From Bryobacterales bacterium (GTDB lineage Bacteria; Acidobacteriota; Terriglobia; Bryobacterales; UBA6623): a DNA stretch of 46,366 bases. The notes under the pieces are model-generated. The model worked only from the letters and a program-made list of their open reading frames with translations, was not told the DNA's origin and searched no databases. The position numbers were made by a program, and so were the translations under genes. How positions within the stretch are numbered: position 1 is the stretch's first letter; each line of letters begins with the position of its first letter. Positions 1 through 8,015 of this stretch are shown here, in pieces. Location: assembly GCA_022823865.1 (NCBI GenBank), contig JAJEHF010000086.1, forward strand, positions 1-46,366, given 5' to 3'.

Positions 1-563
1 ATGCTCAGGGGCCTCTTGGGCCTCAGACCGGGAGAAAGCCCAGAATTTGCCGAAAAACTCGCATAGGCCGTCGAAGGACCACCCAGCAAGGCCACCGACC
101 GACGTGGTCGGCAAAGCCAATAAAACCACAGGCTGCTAGCGTTCTTGGCCTAAGCGCTCGGAGCTCTGAGGCAAGGTGACAGAAGAATCGAATTCTGTCG
201 ACGTCACGCTCCACGTCGAGTGCGGTCGCGATTCTCTCGGATGGGTCCGCAGGGCGCGGTCAATGCACGAGAAGCGAGGCCGGGGGCCGCAGCGGACACT
301 TGCGGATTCAGTGAAAGTGTTGCAAGACCACCGGGGATCTGCCCAGTTTGTCCAAGTGCCCTTGCAACGCTCGCTGTGCGGGCCGACTGCGGGATTCCAT
401 TGGTGGTGTCTAGGAGGCTCTGCGATCTAGAACGTCACCCTGAATCCCAGCAGGCCCGAGATCCATCAGGTCGCCGAGACTGGTTCCGCAGCGTGCATCT
501 GTCTGGCCTGCGGAACAGGCAGCGAGACTACCCAGTAGATGAATATGTGATTCATAATTATGT
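1..563. other. 5' flank without a convincing gene
   Basis: No reading frame here has a protein I recognise, and the short open frames overlap one another on both strands without a credible start or ribosome binding site. The composition is less GC-biased than the rest of the window, becoming AT-rich after 540. One inverted repeat is visible: GTTCCGCA at 483-490 pairs with TGCGGAAC at 509-516 across an 18-nt loop. A second small one, CCGACC/GGTCGG around a 5-nt loop, lies near 98-114. I see no tRNA cloverleaf and no transposase fragment. It may be an eroded remnant of older genes. Confidence 0.5.
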
Positions 564-597
564 TTGACACGATAATGATTAGTTCTATAATGAGGGC
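553..597 (+). promoter_or_regulatory. Near-consensus sigma-70 promoter, leaderless
   Basis: TTGACA at 564-569 and TATAAT at 586-591 are both perfect consensus hexamers separated by 16 bp. The start codon of the ATPase gene is at 598, only 6 nt after the -10 box, so transcription should begin at or next to the A of the ATG. There is no Shine-Dalgarno sequence. A perfect 10-bp palindrome CATAATTATG (553-562) abuts the -35 box, and ATAATG occurs twice (572-577, 587-592); either could be bound by a regulator, which is inference. Confidence 0.75.
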
Positions 598-1989
598 ATG
601 GAGTTCATTGACCGCGACAGCGAGATTCGCCGGCTAGACCGCGGGCTGGCCCGAACGGGCTCGTTTTCTGTGATCTGGGGGCGGCGTCGGGTCGGAAAGT
701 CGCGTCTCCTAATTGAGTGGTGTGGGCGATGCAACGGACTCTACACAGTTGCGGAGAATTCCGCGCCTGAGGTTCAGCGCCGCTACTTGGCGTCCGCGAT
801 AGCCGAGCGGTTTCCCGGCTTCGCGGATGTCGAGTATCCCACTTGGCGGGCGCTCTTCGCGCGACTCGCGGCCGAGGCTGATCAGATCGGCTGGCCGGGG
901 CCATTCGTCCTGGACGAGCTTCCGTACCTGATCGCAGCGGATCGGGGCTTTCCCAGCGAGTTCCAAAACTGGCTGGACGAACCTGGCAGGAGACTGCGAG
1001 TCGTAGCCAGCGGATCGAGTCAGAGCATGATGCATCGCGCTGTCCTGGACGCAAGTGCGCCGCTTTTCGGAAGAGCAGTTGAATCGTTTGCGTTGCGTCC
1101 CCTGAGCGCCGGCTTCCTTGCGGACGCGTTCGAGTTCAGCCGGCTCAGCGACTTGGTGGAGATTCACGCTATCTGGGGCGGGATGCCGCGCTATTGGGAA
1201 CTGGCCTCCCCGTACGGCACGAATCTCGATGAAGCGGTCGATTCCCTCGTTCTCGATCCGTCCGGTCCGCTCCATCACGAGCCAGAGCGACTGCTCCGGG
1301 AAGAGATTCCCCCGGCGACCTCCCTGCGTCCACTTCTCGACGTAGTCGGTTCAGGCGCGCACCGCCTGAGTGAGATCGGCGGCAGACTCGGCCGCCCGGC
1401 AACAAGCCTCGCCGCGCCGATTGCCGCGCTCATGGAGATGGGATTTGTTCGTCGAGAACTCCCGTTCGGCAGCGATCCGCGCTCGGGCAAGCGCAGTCTG
1501 TACCGCATTGACGATCCATTCTTGCGCATGTGGTTTCGCGTGGTAGCCCCACACCGCGCCGCACTTACCGCCTCCCCGCCCGAATCACGCCTCCGCTACT
1601 GGCATCGTTACAAGCACGACTTGGAAGCCAGAGCTTGGGAGGAGCTGTGTAGCGCTGCCGTGCCGATGCTGCGTCGGTCCGACCATCCTCTCGCCGGACT
1701 CGGCCCTTTCGAGCCCGCGCAACGATTCTGGCACGGAAGCATGCCCGAGCGGGACATGGTCGCGCGTTCCGTCGACGGAAGGCACGTGCTAGTGGGCGAA
1801 GCAAAGCGTTCATCGGACTCCAAGAATGCTGGAAGATTGCTCGCGGCGCTTGTCCACGCCGACCTGCCGGGCGTGAGCGATTGCGACATCGTTCCCGTGC
1901 TCTTCGTCCCCGAGGCGGAAGGTGTGCCCCGTCAGAACGAACTCGGCTTTGTGGTGGATGCCGAGACCGTGTTCAGTGCTCTGCGGTGA
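598..1989 (+). CDS. AAA ATPase with C-terminal DUF234-like domain
   Basis: This 463-residue protein belongs to the archaeal-type P-loop ATPase family (ATPase_2 followed by a DUF234-like C-terminus). The Walker A motif GRRRVGKS is at residues 28-35 and Walker B FVLDEL at 103-108, followed by a short sensor-like VVASGSS stretch. A winged-helix-like segment lies in the middle, around residues 245-300 (LSEIGGRLGRPATSL). The C-terminal part ends with LVGEAKR, which resembles the E-x-K core of PD-(D/E)XK nuclease-like folds found in DUF234 proteins. Members are often annotated only as ATPases and are common in mobile or stress-associated contexts; the biological role is unknown. The gene stands alone and its promoter leaves no leader. 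Family assignment is good; function is open. Confidence 0.85.
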   Translation: MEFIDRDSEIRRLDRGLARTGSFSVIWGRRRVGKSRLLIEWCGRCNGLYTVAENSAPEVQRRYLASAIAERFPGFADVEYPTWRALFARLAAEADQIGWPGPFVLDELPYLIAADRGFPSEFQNWLDEPGRRLRVVASGSSQSMMHRAVLDASAPLFGRAVESFALRPLSAGFLADAFEFSRLSDLVEIHAIWGGMPRYWELASPYGTNLDEAVDSLVLDPSGPLHHEPERLLREEIPPATSLRPLLDVVGSGAHRLSEIGGRLGRPATSLAAPIAALMEMGFVRRELPFGSDPRSGKRSLYRIDDPFLRMWFRVVAPHRAALTASPPESRLRYWHRYKHDLEARAWEELCSAAVPMLRRSDHPLAGLGPFEPAQRFWHGSMPERDMVARSVDGRHVLVGEAKRSSDSKNAGRLLAALVHADLPGVSDCDIVPVLFVPEAEGVPRQNELGFVVDAETVFSALR

Positions 1990-2057
1990 TGCTTCGGGCC
2001 GTGCGCCGAGAGACAGCGCTTGGGGCGCGAGCGCGGGACGGCGATCGGCGCGGATCG

Positions 2058-3059
2058 TCAGAACCACCGCTGCTTGTCAACCACGTTGCGCAAGGGCTCT
2101 CCCCGGACAAACCTGGTCGCGTTGTCGAGCAAGACTTCGAGGTGTCTTTCGGCGATGGCTGGGGAGTGCCCCGCGATATGCGGCGTGAGGATGACGTTCT
2201 CGTGGTTCCAGAGGGGATGCTCTGCCGGCAGCGGCTCAACCTCGTATACGTCCAGCGCCGCACCCCCGATCTCGCCCGCGTCCAGCGCGCTGCACAGATC
2301 GTCTAGGTCGACGATCACGCCGCGCCCGATGTTGATCAGCACGCCGCTGGACTTCATCTGGGCAAACTTGTCGCTGCGAAACAAACCCTCGGTGTCAGGA
2401 GTGTGAGGGGCGGCGATCACGACATAGTCGCTCTCGGCCAGGAGGTCGTCCAACCGGTCTGTGCCCCAAGGACCGGTGACGCCTGCGGGCGCATCGCGGG
2501 GGTCGGAGTCGACCGCCACGACGCGCATCCCGAAGCACACGCCCCGGCGAGCGATCTCGCTCCCGATCGAGCCTAGTCCGACCACTCCCAGCGTCGACCC
2601 AGCCAGAGTCGTGTGGGAGAGATCGATGCCGGTCGTCACCGCTGGGCCGCTGCGGAACGACTGGCCCTCCTTGCGGCCGCCATAGGGCTTCCATTGCCTG
2701 CGCTGCTGTTGGCGGATGTAGATGTGTAGGTTGCGTGCAAAGCAGAGCATGCAACCGAACACATGGTCTGCGATGTTGTCGTGGAACAGGCCCCGCATGT
2801 TGGTCAGTTGCAGGGGGTGCGCGGCCAGTGCCGGGAAGATGTAGTGTTCGAGACTGGCGGTCGGCGATTGCACCCACCGCAGCCGCCGCGCCGCCGCTAG
2901 CATTGCCGGGGTGAGCTTGCCGAAGAATCCGTCCGCGTCCGCGATCTCGGCAATGGCATCGGCCTCGCTCGCGCAGTTCACGACGCGCATGGGCGCGCTG
3001 GCCGCCGCGAGCCGCGCGAGACGCGGAGCCTCCACCTCGGGATGGAGCACCAGCTTCAT
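2058..3059 (-). CDS. D-isomer-specific 2-hydroxyacid dehydrogenase
   Basis: A 333-residue NAD-dependent dehydrogenase of the D-2-hydroxyacid family, which interconverts 2-oxoacids and D-2-hydroxyacids in the cytoplasm. The Rossmann fingerprint VGLGSIG is followed by the D of AVDSD, pointing to NAD rather than NADP. The catalytic residues are visible: Arg in INIGRG, Glu in VYEVEPLP and His in LTPHIAGHS. No ACT domain is present, so it is not a typical SerA. The start at 3059 is chosen over a longer frame because GAGGAG lies just upstream and the ATG overlaps the preceding gene's TGA as ATGA, implying translational coupling with the degenerate amidohydrolase. It is the last gene of the three-gene operon. 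The substrate is unknown. Confidence 0.9.
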   Translation of the reverse strand: MKLVLHPEVEAPRLARLAAASAPMRVVNCASEADAIAEIADADGFFGKLTPAMLAAARRLRWVQSPTASLEHYIFPALAAHPLQLTNMRGLFHDNIADHVFGCMLCFARNLHIYIRQQQRRQWKPYGGRKEGQSFRSGPAVTTGIDLSHTTLAGSTLGVVGLGSIGSEIARRGVCFGMRVVAVDSDPRDAPAGVTGPWGTDRLDDLLAESDYVVIAAPHTPDTEGLFRSDKFAQMKSSGVLINIGRGVIVDLDDLCSALDAGEIGGAALDVYEVEPLPAEHPLWNHENVILTPHIAGHSPAIAERHLEVLLDNATRFVRGEPLRNVVDKQRWF

Positions 3060-4273
3060 CGGAGCTCCTCGCTCACCACTTCGCCTTGGATGATCACAGC
3101 CACGCAATGGGTCGAATACTCGAACGGATCCCCGTCGTACAGGGCGATGTCCCCGTCCTTGCCGACTTCGATGGACCCAATCCGATCGTCGACCCCGAGC
3201 ACGCGCGCGGCGCTGATCGTGATACTGCGCAGCGCGTCGTCGAATCCAAGCCCGTGGGCGGCGGCCACGCCGGCCTCGAACAGAACCAAGCGGCTCTTGG
3301 GCACGTACGGCTCGTAGCCGCCCTGAAGCGCCACCGGGATCCCAGCGTCACGCAGCCTTGCGGCGGTCTCGAAACTCAGGTTCTCCGTCTCGCCTTGGGC
3401 CCGCATCATGGTGGGATGCACGATGACCGATACGCCGGAGTCACGGATTTGGTCCAGGACATCGTACGCTTCGGCGACCCCGTCCAGCACGACCGGAATG
3501 TCGAACTCGTCGCGAATGCGCAGCACGGTCAGGATGTCCTGGGTTCGTTGCGCTGTGACGAGCAAAGGAACGTTGCCCTCGAAGACCTCGCCGAGCGCTT
3601 CGAGCCGCAGGTCGCGGTCCGGGCGCTCGTCCTCGTCTTCGGCCGAGCGCCCGTCAAGGTATTCCCGCGCCTTGATCAGCTCGGCGCGCAGCATGGCGGC
3701 CATCTTCGCCCGTGTCCCCGGGGCCTTGTTCCCACGCTCTCGCGCTCCGTCGCCGACAGTCGCCGCGATCATGGCCAAGGGCTTGACCACGGCCTCTTCC
3801 ATGGTCAGCCCGTGCGTCTTGACCACTGCTGTCTGGCCGCTCACGAGCGAGCGCGGGGCATGGCCCGTGTGGACGGTCGTGACGCCGTATCCGCGTACCC
3901 ACTCCACCAACGCTTCGCGCGGGTTGTAGGCGTCGATGGCGCGCAGTTCGGGCTGTATCGGGGCGGATTCCTCGATCTGGTCTTGGTCGTGCTCTTGGTT
4001 CAAGTACCCGCTGAGCCCGATCGTCGAGCGGGCATCGATCAGCCCGGGGGTCACCACGGCGGCGGACATGGTGCGAAAACCGTCCGGAATCTCGATCTCG
4101 CCGGCTGGCCCCACTTGGCTGATCTTGCCATCCTCGATGACCACCACGGCGTTCTCGAGCGGCTCGCCCGCGGCAGTGTGGACTGTCGCGCCGGTCACGG
4201 CGATCTGGCCGAATGCAGCACCGGACGAGACGATGCCCGCGACCAGTGCCGCGAGTCTCTGCCGCCGGGTCAT
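3056..4273 (-). CDS. Secreted amidohydrolase-fold protein lacking metal ligands
   Basis: A 405-residue paralogue of the upstream amidohydrolase. An N-terminal signal peptide ends near AFG-QI (residue 23). The fold-defining frame is kept (VVTPGLID near residue 75-80 and a C-terminal VGKDGDIALYDGDP), but the first metal-binding motif H-x-H is replaced: the neighbour has His82 and His84 in DTHSH, whereas this protein has Arg82 and Thr84 in DARST. The mid-barrel HTHRHDD of the neighbour is TAQRTQD here, QHVSDGW is DGVAEAY, and the Asp of HTDDP is missing in QGGYEP. It is therefore probably a non-catalytic partner or a binding protein, or uses a different chemistry. Start 4273 overlaps the upstream stop as ATGA. 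The fold is confident; loss of activity is inferred. Confidence 0.85.
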   Translation of the reverse strand: MTRRQRLAALVAGIVSSGAAFGQIAVTGATVHTAAGEPLENAVVVIEDGKISQVGPAGEIEIPDGFRTMSAAVVTPGLIDARSTIGLSGYLNQEHDQDQIEESAPIQPELRAIDAYNPREALVEWVRGYGVTTVHTGHAPRSLVSGQTAVVKTHGLTMEEAVVKPLAMIAATVGDGARERGNKAPGTRAKMAAMLRAELIKAREYLDGRSAEDEDERPDRDLRLEALGEVFEGNVPLLVTAQRTQDILTVLRIRDEFDIPVVLDGVAEAYDVLDQIRDSGVSVIVHPTMMRAQGETENLSFETAARLRDAGIPVALQGGYEPYVPKSRLVLFEAGVAAAHGLGFDDALRSITISAARVLGVDDRIGSIEVGKDGDIALYDGDPFEYSTHCVAVIIQGEVVSEELR

Positions 4274-5574
4274 TCGTGCTCTCCTCGGGCGATTCCGTGA
4301 AGCAGGTGGCCTTGGTCGTGGCTTGCCCCGAAACCACCCTCCGCATAGAGCCGGTCTTGAGGATCGGCCCGGTCGAAGACTTTCACGCCATCCACCCACG
4401 TTTGCAGCACCTGCGCGTACACGCTGAGCGGATCCCCGGAAAGCACTACGAGGTCCGCATCCTTGCCCACTTCCAAGGAACCGACGCGGTCTTCCAGGCC
4501 GAGCATCCGGGCCCCGGCCATTGTGAGGCCGTACAGCGCGCCCTCCCGCGACATTCCGGCCCGCACGGCCAGTGCGGCCATCCGGTTGAACAGTCTTGAA
4601 TCCGTGATCGGATCGTCGGTGTGGAATCCCGTCACCACGCCGGCCTGCTCCAAGATCGCCCCGCTAGCGAGTTGGTTGTCCTTGGCTTCGAGCTTTCCGC
4701 CGGGACTGTCGATCAGAATGAGCGAGGCGCCGAGCACGTGCGCGGATGCGGCGATCTCGTCCGCCACCGCCCAGCCGTCGCTCACGTGCTGCAGGACGAC
4801 CTTGAACCCGAACTCGTCGGCCAGCCGGAGGACGGTCAGGATGTCATCGTGCCTGTGGGTATGGAAATGCACCACGCGCTCGCCCGCCAGGATTTCTCCC
4901 AAGGTCTCCAGGCCTAGGTCGCGCGGCGGCAGCTCGTCTGCGTCGCCGGCCGCCCGCGCCACCTTGTCGCGATACTCGGCGGCCTCCAGGAACCTCTCTC
5001 GGACAATCGCGGCAGACTTCGCTCGCGAGCCTGGAAACGGTGGGTCCTTGCGCGAGTTGGTCCCGTTGGCCATCTTGATTCCGTACGCAAGCGACCCGTC
5101 TGGCCGGCGGATCAGCAGATCGTCGATAACCTTGCTGTCGCGGTGCTTCACATAGAGCGTCTGTCCGCTTAGCAGGTGTCCCGAGCCCGGCATGATGTTG
5201 GCCGTGGTGATGCCCCCGGCTTGGGCCTTCTGGATCCGTGCATCACGCACGTTGATCGAGTCGAGGGCGCGTGCATCGGGATGCATGGGGCCGCTGCCGT
5301 CTCCGCCTTCCACGCTGCCAGCGTGGCTGTGTGTATCCACGAAGCCCGGCAAGAGCACGGAGCCGCTAACGTCGTGCTGCACCGCGTCGGCGGGAATTTG
5401 CACGGCGGGCGCTGGACCCACGGAGACGATCTTGCCGTCATGGATGACGAGCGTGCCGTTTTCGATGGGAGGCCCGGCGATCGGATACAGGGACGCGCCA
5501 ACAAACGCCTGTGGCGTCTCTTGCGCACCCGCTGCCGTCACAAGCAGCGCGCCGAGAAGCAAGCTTCGAAGCAT
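4270..5574 (-). CDS. Secreted amidohydrolase (imidazolonepropionase-like)
   Basis: A 434-residue metal-dependent hydrolase of the amidohydrolase superfamily, exported through a Sec signal peptide (hydrophobic residues 4-16, likely cut after AGA near residue 17). The metal site appears intact: PGFVDTHSHAG (His82, His84), the FHTHRHDD and QHVSDGW histidines in the barrel, and the Asp in GFHTDDP. The C-terminus carries the usual beta-sandwich signature VGSLEVGKDADLVVLSGDP. The family includes imidazolonepropionase-like enzymes and dipeptidases; the substrate cannot be read from sequence. It is the first gene of an operon with its inactive-looking paralogue and a hydroxyacid dehydrogenase. A TAGAAT -10 box lies 6 nt before the ATG, so the transcript looks leaderless. 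Confidence 0.9.
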   Translation of the reverse strand: MLRSLLLGALLVTAAGAQETPQAFVGASLYPIAGPPIENGTLVIHDGKIVSVGPAPAVQIPADAVQHDVSGSVLLPGFVDTHSHAGSVEGGDGSGPMHPDARALDSINVRDARIQKAQAGGITTANIMPGSGHLLSGQTLYVKHRDSKVIDDLLIRRPDGSLAYGIKMANGTNSRKDPPFPGSRAKSAAIVRERFLEAAEYRDKVARAAGDADELPPRDLGLETLGEILAGERVVHFHTHRHDDILTVLRLADEFGFKVVLQHVSDGWAVADEIAASAHVLGASLILIDSPGGKLEAKDNQLASGAILEQAGVVTGFHTDDPITDSRLFNRMAALAVRAGMSREGALYGLTMAGARMLGLEDRVGSLEVGKDADLVVLSGDPLSVYAQVLQTWVDGVKVFDRADPQDRLYAEGGFGASHDQGHLLHGIARGEHE

Positions 5575-5580
5575 ATGAAG

Positions 5581-5586
5581 ATTCTA
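5581..5586 (-). promoter_or_regulatory. Candidate -10 box of the amidohydrolase operon
   Basis: On the minus strand TAGAAT is followed by only 6 nt before the ATG of the amidohydrolase, with no Shine-Dalgarno in between. It fits the TANNNT pattern seen before several other genes in this window. No strong -35 hexamer is evident. Confidence 0.5.
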
Positions 5587-5672
5587 AAGTCTCGCAAGCA
5601 AGCGCTGCACTGCTCACCGGGACCGCTGAACCGGGACGCGGGCTTTATCACTACGCTAAGAAGGGGTCGGGC

Positions 5673-6719
5673 ATGCAACGTCTGCTTGTACGCGCCACGA
5701 ATTGGATCGGTGATGCAATCATGTCGATCCCAGCCCTGAGGGCGATCCGGCGAGCGCACGTTGGCTGGCAGATCACGATCCTGGCTCTGCCGTGGGTGGC
5801 GGGCCTCTACGAGGGAGAGGGGTTTTGCGACGAGGTATTGGTCTACCGGAGGGACGGGGACCATCGCGGGCTTCGGGGCAGGGCAAGGCTTGCGAGAGAG
5901 CTGCGATCCCGCCGCTTTGACCGCGCCATTCTCCTGCAAAACGCATTTGACGCGGCTTGGCTGGCTTGGCGAGCGCGAGTGCCCGAGCGGATCGGATACG
6001 ACAGGGACGGTCGCGGGCTGTTGCTAACCGAGAGGGTCCCAGTTCCCTCTTTCGGGGAAATACCCGAGCACCAGCGGTTCTACTACTTGGAATTGCTGCG
6101 CAGGGCGAGCCTGATCGAGCGCGTGCCGGCAGACACCGCCGCCCGCTTTGACCGGATCGATGCGTTGCGCCGCAACGGTGCGGCACGGTGGCAGGGCCGC
6201 GGGCTGTCGCCAGGGCCGTGGATCGGAGTCAGCCCTGGGGCGGCCTTCGGCTCAGCCAAGCGCTGGCCCGCCGAGCGCTTCGCTAGCGCCGCCGCGGATC
6301 TAGCCGAGGAGCTTGGCACGGGCATCGCCGTGTTCGGATCCGAAGCCGAACTGCCGTTGGCCGCGGAAGTTGCCGCCAGGGCCGGGAAGCGATCCATCTG
6401 CTTGGCTGGCCAGACAAGCCTGCCGGAGTTCTTGGAACTTGCCTCGACATGCCGGCTCTTCCTGACCAATGATTCGGGTTCGATGCACGTGGCCGCCGCG
6501 TTGGGCGTGCCCACCGTGGCCGTTTTTGGCGCCACCAACGCTGATGCCACTGGTCCCGCCGCCCCATCGGCACGGATTGTCCGCCACCCCGTCGACTGTT
6601 CCCCGTGCCTGCTGCGAGAGTGTCCCATCGAGGGGCATCCATGCATGGCCGGAGTCGAGCCCAAGATGGTCGTCTCCGAGGCTCGGTCTTTGCTAGCTGG
6701 CTTGGGCGACGCCGCGTAG
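5673..6719 (+). CDS. waaF: ADP-heptose:LPS heptosyltransferase II family (GT9)
   Basis: A 348-residue GT-B glycosyltransferase of family 9, matching the heptosyltransferase II subfamily, which transfers heptose to the LPS inner core at the cytoplasmic face of the inner membrane. The N-terminal motif NWIGDAIMSIPALRAI is typical of WaaF. The C-terminal nucleotide-binding half has SPGAAFGSAKRWP, the FGS motif, and the signature LTNDSGSMHVAAALGVPTVAVFG followed by a Cys-rich CSPCLLRECP segment common in the family. The start at 5673 is preferred over a longer open frame because AAGGGG lies 7-12 nt upstream. Divergent from the amidohydrolase operon. No other LPS core genes adjoin it; lpxB is 28 kb away. 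Confidence 0.88.
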   Translation: MQRLLVRATNWIGDAIMSIPALRAIRRAHVGWQITILALPWVAGLYEGEGFCDEVLVYRRDGDHRGLRGRARLARELRSRRFDRAILLQNAFDAAWLAWRARVPERIGYDRDGRGLLLTERVPVPSFGEIPEHQRFYYLELLRRASLIERVPADTAARFDRIDALRRNGAARWQGRGLSPGPWIGVSPGAAFGSAKRWPAERFASAAADLAEELGTGIAVFGSEAELPLAAEVAARAGKRSICLAGQTSLPEFLELASTCRLFLTNDSGSMHVAAALGVPTVAVFGATNADATGPAAPSARIVRHPVDCSPCLLRECPIEGHPCMAGVEPKMVVSEARSLLAGLGDAA

Positions 6720-6794
6720 CGAGTTCGCATCGTGGAGCCCTCCAGCCCGCGGCCGAGTCCGGTTCCGGAATAGCCGCCCATTCCGGGCCGTCTC

Positions 6795-6800
6795 TAGAAT
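6795..6800 (+). promoter_or_regulatory. Candidate -10 box of truB
   Basis: TAGAAT ends 7 nt before the truB ATG and there is no Shine-Dalgarno sequence in the gap, consistent with leaderless transcription. No clear -35 is visible. Confidence 0.45.
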
Positions 6801-6807
6801 GAGCTAG

Positions 6808-7689
6808 ATGGATGGCGCCATCGTTTTGGACAAGCCTGCGGGGATGACCTCCTTCGCGGCCGTACGCACGGTCCGCGGGCTTGTCGGCGGCGGGAAGGTC
6901 GGCCACCTGGGCACCTTGGACCCTGCGGCCACCGGCGTGCTGCCCGTCGTGGTGGGCCGCGCGACGCGGCTGGCCCGCTTCTATCTGGACCACCGTCGCG
7001 AGTACGTGGCCCGCATCCGGTTTGGCTGGTCGACCTCCACATACGACGCCGAGGGCAGGCAGGTGGGCGAAGCCACGCAGGTCGAGCTGGACGAGTCGGC
7101 TTTGGAGGCCTCCCTCGAGGCGTTTCGCGGCTGCGTCAGCCAGGTGCCGCCTCCGGTCTCCGCCAAGAAGGTCGACGGCGTCCGGGCGTACAAGCTGGCA
7201 CGCAATGACGAGCCTGTCGAGCTAGAACCGGCGGAGATCGAAATCCACGCACTCGAGTTGTTGGAGGTGGATGGTCCTTTTGCCACGGTTCGCTGCCTGT
7301 GTTCTGCGGGGACGTACATTCGGTCTCTGGCCCACGATTTGGGAGCTGCCTTGGGCTGTGGGGCGCACGTGTGCGGACTGAACCGCACGAAGGTGGGGGA
7401 ATTCGAACTGGACGATGCGCATCCTCTCGAACATCTGGAAGAGTTGCACGCCGAGGATCTGCTCGAAGATGCCGTCCGGCCTCCTGCGTCTTTAGTGCCG
7501 AGCCTTCCGGTCGAGCGCGTGGATGCCGCGACCGCGGCCCGGATCAGGCATGGCCAAGACTTCAGCGTGAGCGCGTTCGGCGAATGCAAAGCGGCGCCGC
7601 TTGTCAAGGCAGTCGACCCGCAGGGGAATCTGCTATGCATTGGCGAGGCTGTCACGCCGATGTGTTTCCACCCGGTGGTGGTGCTGTAG
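6808..7689 (+). CDS. truB: tRNA pseudouridine-55 synthase
   Basis: A 293-residue TruB, which isomerises U55 in the T-loop of tRNAs. The N-terminus IVLDKPAGMTS and the motif VGHLGTLDPAATGVLPV, containing the catalytic Asp in GTLDP, are diagnostic. The family's RYVARIRFG-like strand (YVARIRFGWST), PPPVSAKKVDG and CSAGTYIRSLAHDLG motifs follow in the expected order. The length is normal. It starts at 6808; an overlapping ATG at 6812 is out of frame. Elsewhere truB usually follows rbfA/infB, which are absent here, so it seems to be transcribed on its own. Confidence 0.96.
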   Translation: MDGAIVLDKPAGMTSFAAVRTVRGLVGGGKVGHLGTLDPAATGVLPVVVGRATRLARFYLDHRREYVARIRFGWSTSTYDAEGRQVGEATQVELDESALEASLEAFRGCVSQVPPPVSAKKVDGVRAYKLARNDEPVELEPAEIEIHALELLEVDGPFATVRCLCSAGTYIRSLAHDLGAALGCGAHVCGLNRTKVGEFELDDAHPLEHLEELHAEDLLEDAVRPPASLVPSLPVERVDAATAARIRHGQDFSVSAFGECKAAPLVKAVDPQGNLLCIGEAVTPMCFHPVVVL

Positions 7690-7727
7690 CGAGTCGCTCT
7701 GCTAATTCCAGCCCTCACACCCCTCTC

Positions 7728-7750
7728 GATAATGTAGTAACATTACTACA
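7728..7750 (+). promoter_or_regulatory. Toxin-antitoxin promoter and palindromic operator
   Basis: A near-perfect inverted repeat TGTAGTAA-CA-TTACTACA (7733-7750) ends one base before the antitoxin ATG. A GATAAT -10 box (7728-7733) overlaps its left arm, which would place the transcription start inside the palindrome. Phd/YefM antitoxins usually repress their own operon by binding such palindromes, so this is the likely autoregulatory operator. Confidence 0.75.
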
Positions 7751-7751
7751 A

Positions 7752-8015
7752 ATGTCCTCCACGCCCACCACGACCGTAACGAGCCGCGAATTAAACCAGG
7801 ACATCGGACGTGCAAAGAGGGCGGCGAAGTCAGGGCCCGTGTTCATCACACATAGGGGCAAGCCCGCGCATGTGCTGCTCTGTATCGAAGACTACCGGCG
7901 GCTGGCGGGACAACCCCGCAGTCTGGCGGAGTCGCTGTCCATGGCAGGTCTTGCGGATATCGACTTCGAGCCGCCGCGTATGCACATCGAAGCCCCTCCG
8001 CCCGATCTTTACTGA
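7752..8015 (+). CDS. Phd/YefM-family antitoxin
   Basis: An 87-residue antitoxin of the Phd/YefM family. The N-terminal DNA-binding fold is recognisable from TVTSRELNQDIGRAKRAAKSGPVFITHRGKPAHVLLCIEDY split over residues 8-48, a typical arrangement in which the protein binds the operator and its C-terminal tail neutralises the toxin. The C-terminal tail (IDFEPPRMHIEAPPPDLY) is short and Pro-rich, as expected for the toxin-binding peptide. The start at 7752 sits right after the palindrome. Its stop codon TGA overlaps the toxin ATG (TGATG), so the pair is translationally coupled. There is no clear Shine-Dalgarno. Confidence 0.88.
   Translation: MSSTPTTTVTSRELNQDIGRAKRAAKSGPVFITHRGKPAHVLLCIEDYRRLAGQPRSLAESLSMAGLADIDFEPPRMHIEAPPPDLY

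Noticed and set aside
23..567. Short overlapping frames in the 5' flank
   Set aside because: No credible starts, no recognised motifs and mutually overlapping on both strands.
2058..3107. Longer dehydrogenase start at 3107
   Set aside because: The extension is basic and unlike the family, whereas 3059 has GAGGAG and overlaps the upstream stop codon.
3086..4300. A 404-codon open frame opposite the degenerate amidohydrolase
   Set aside because: Antisense to a recognised gene; composition is His/Arg/Gly-rich, as expected of a shadow frame.
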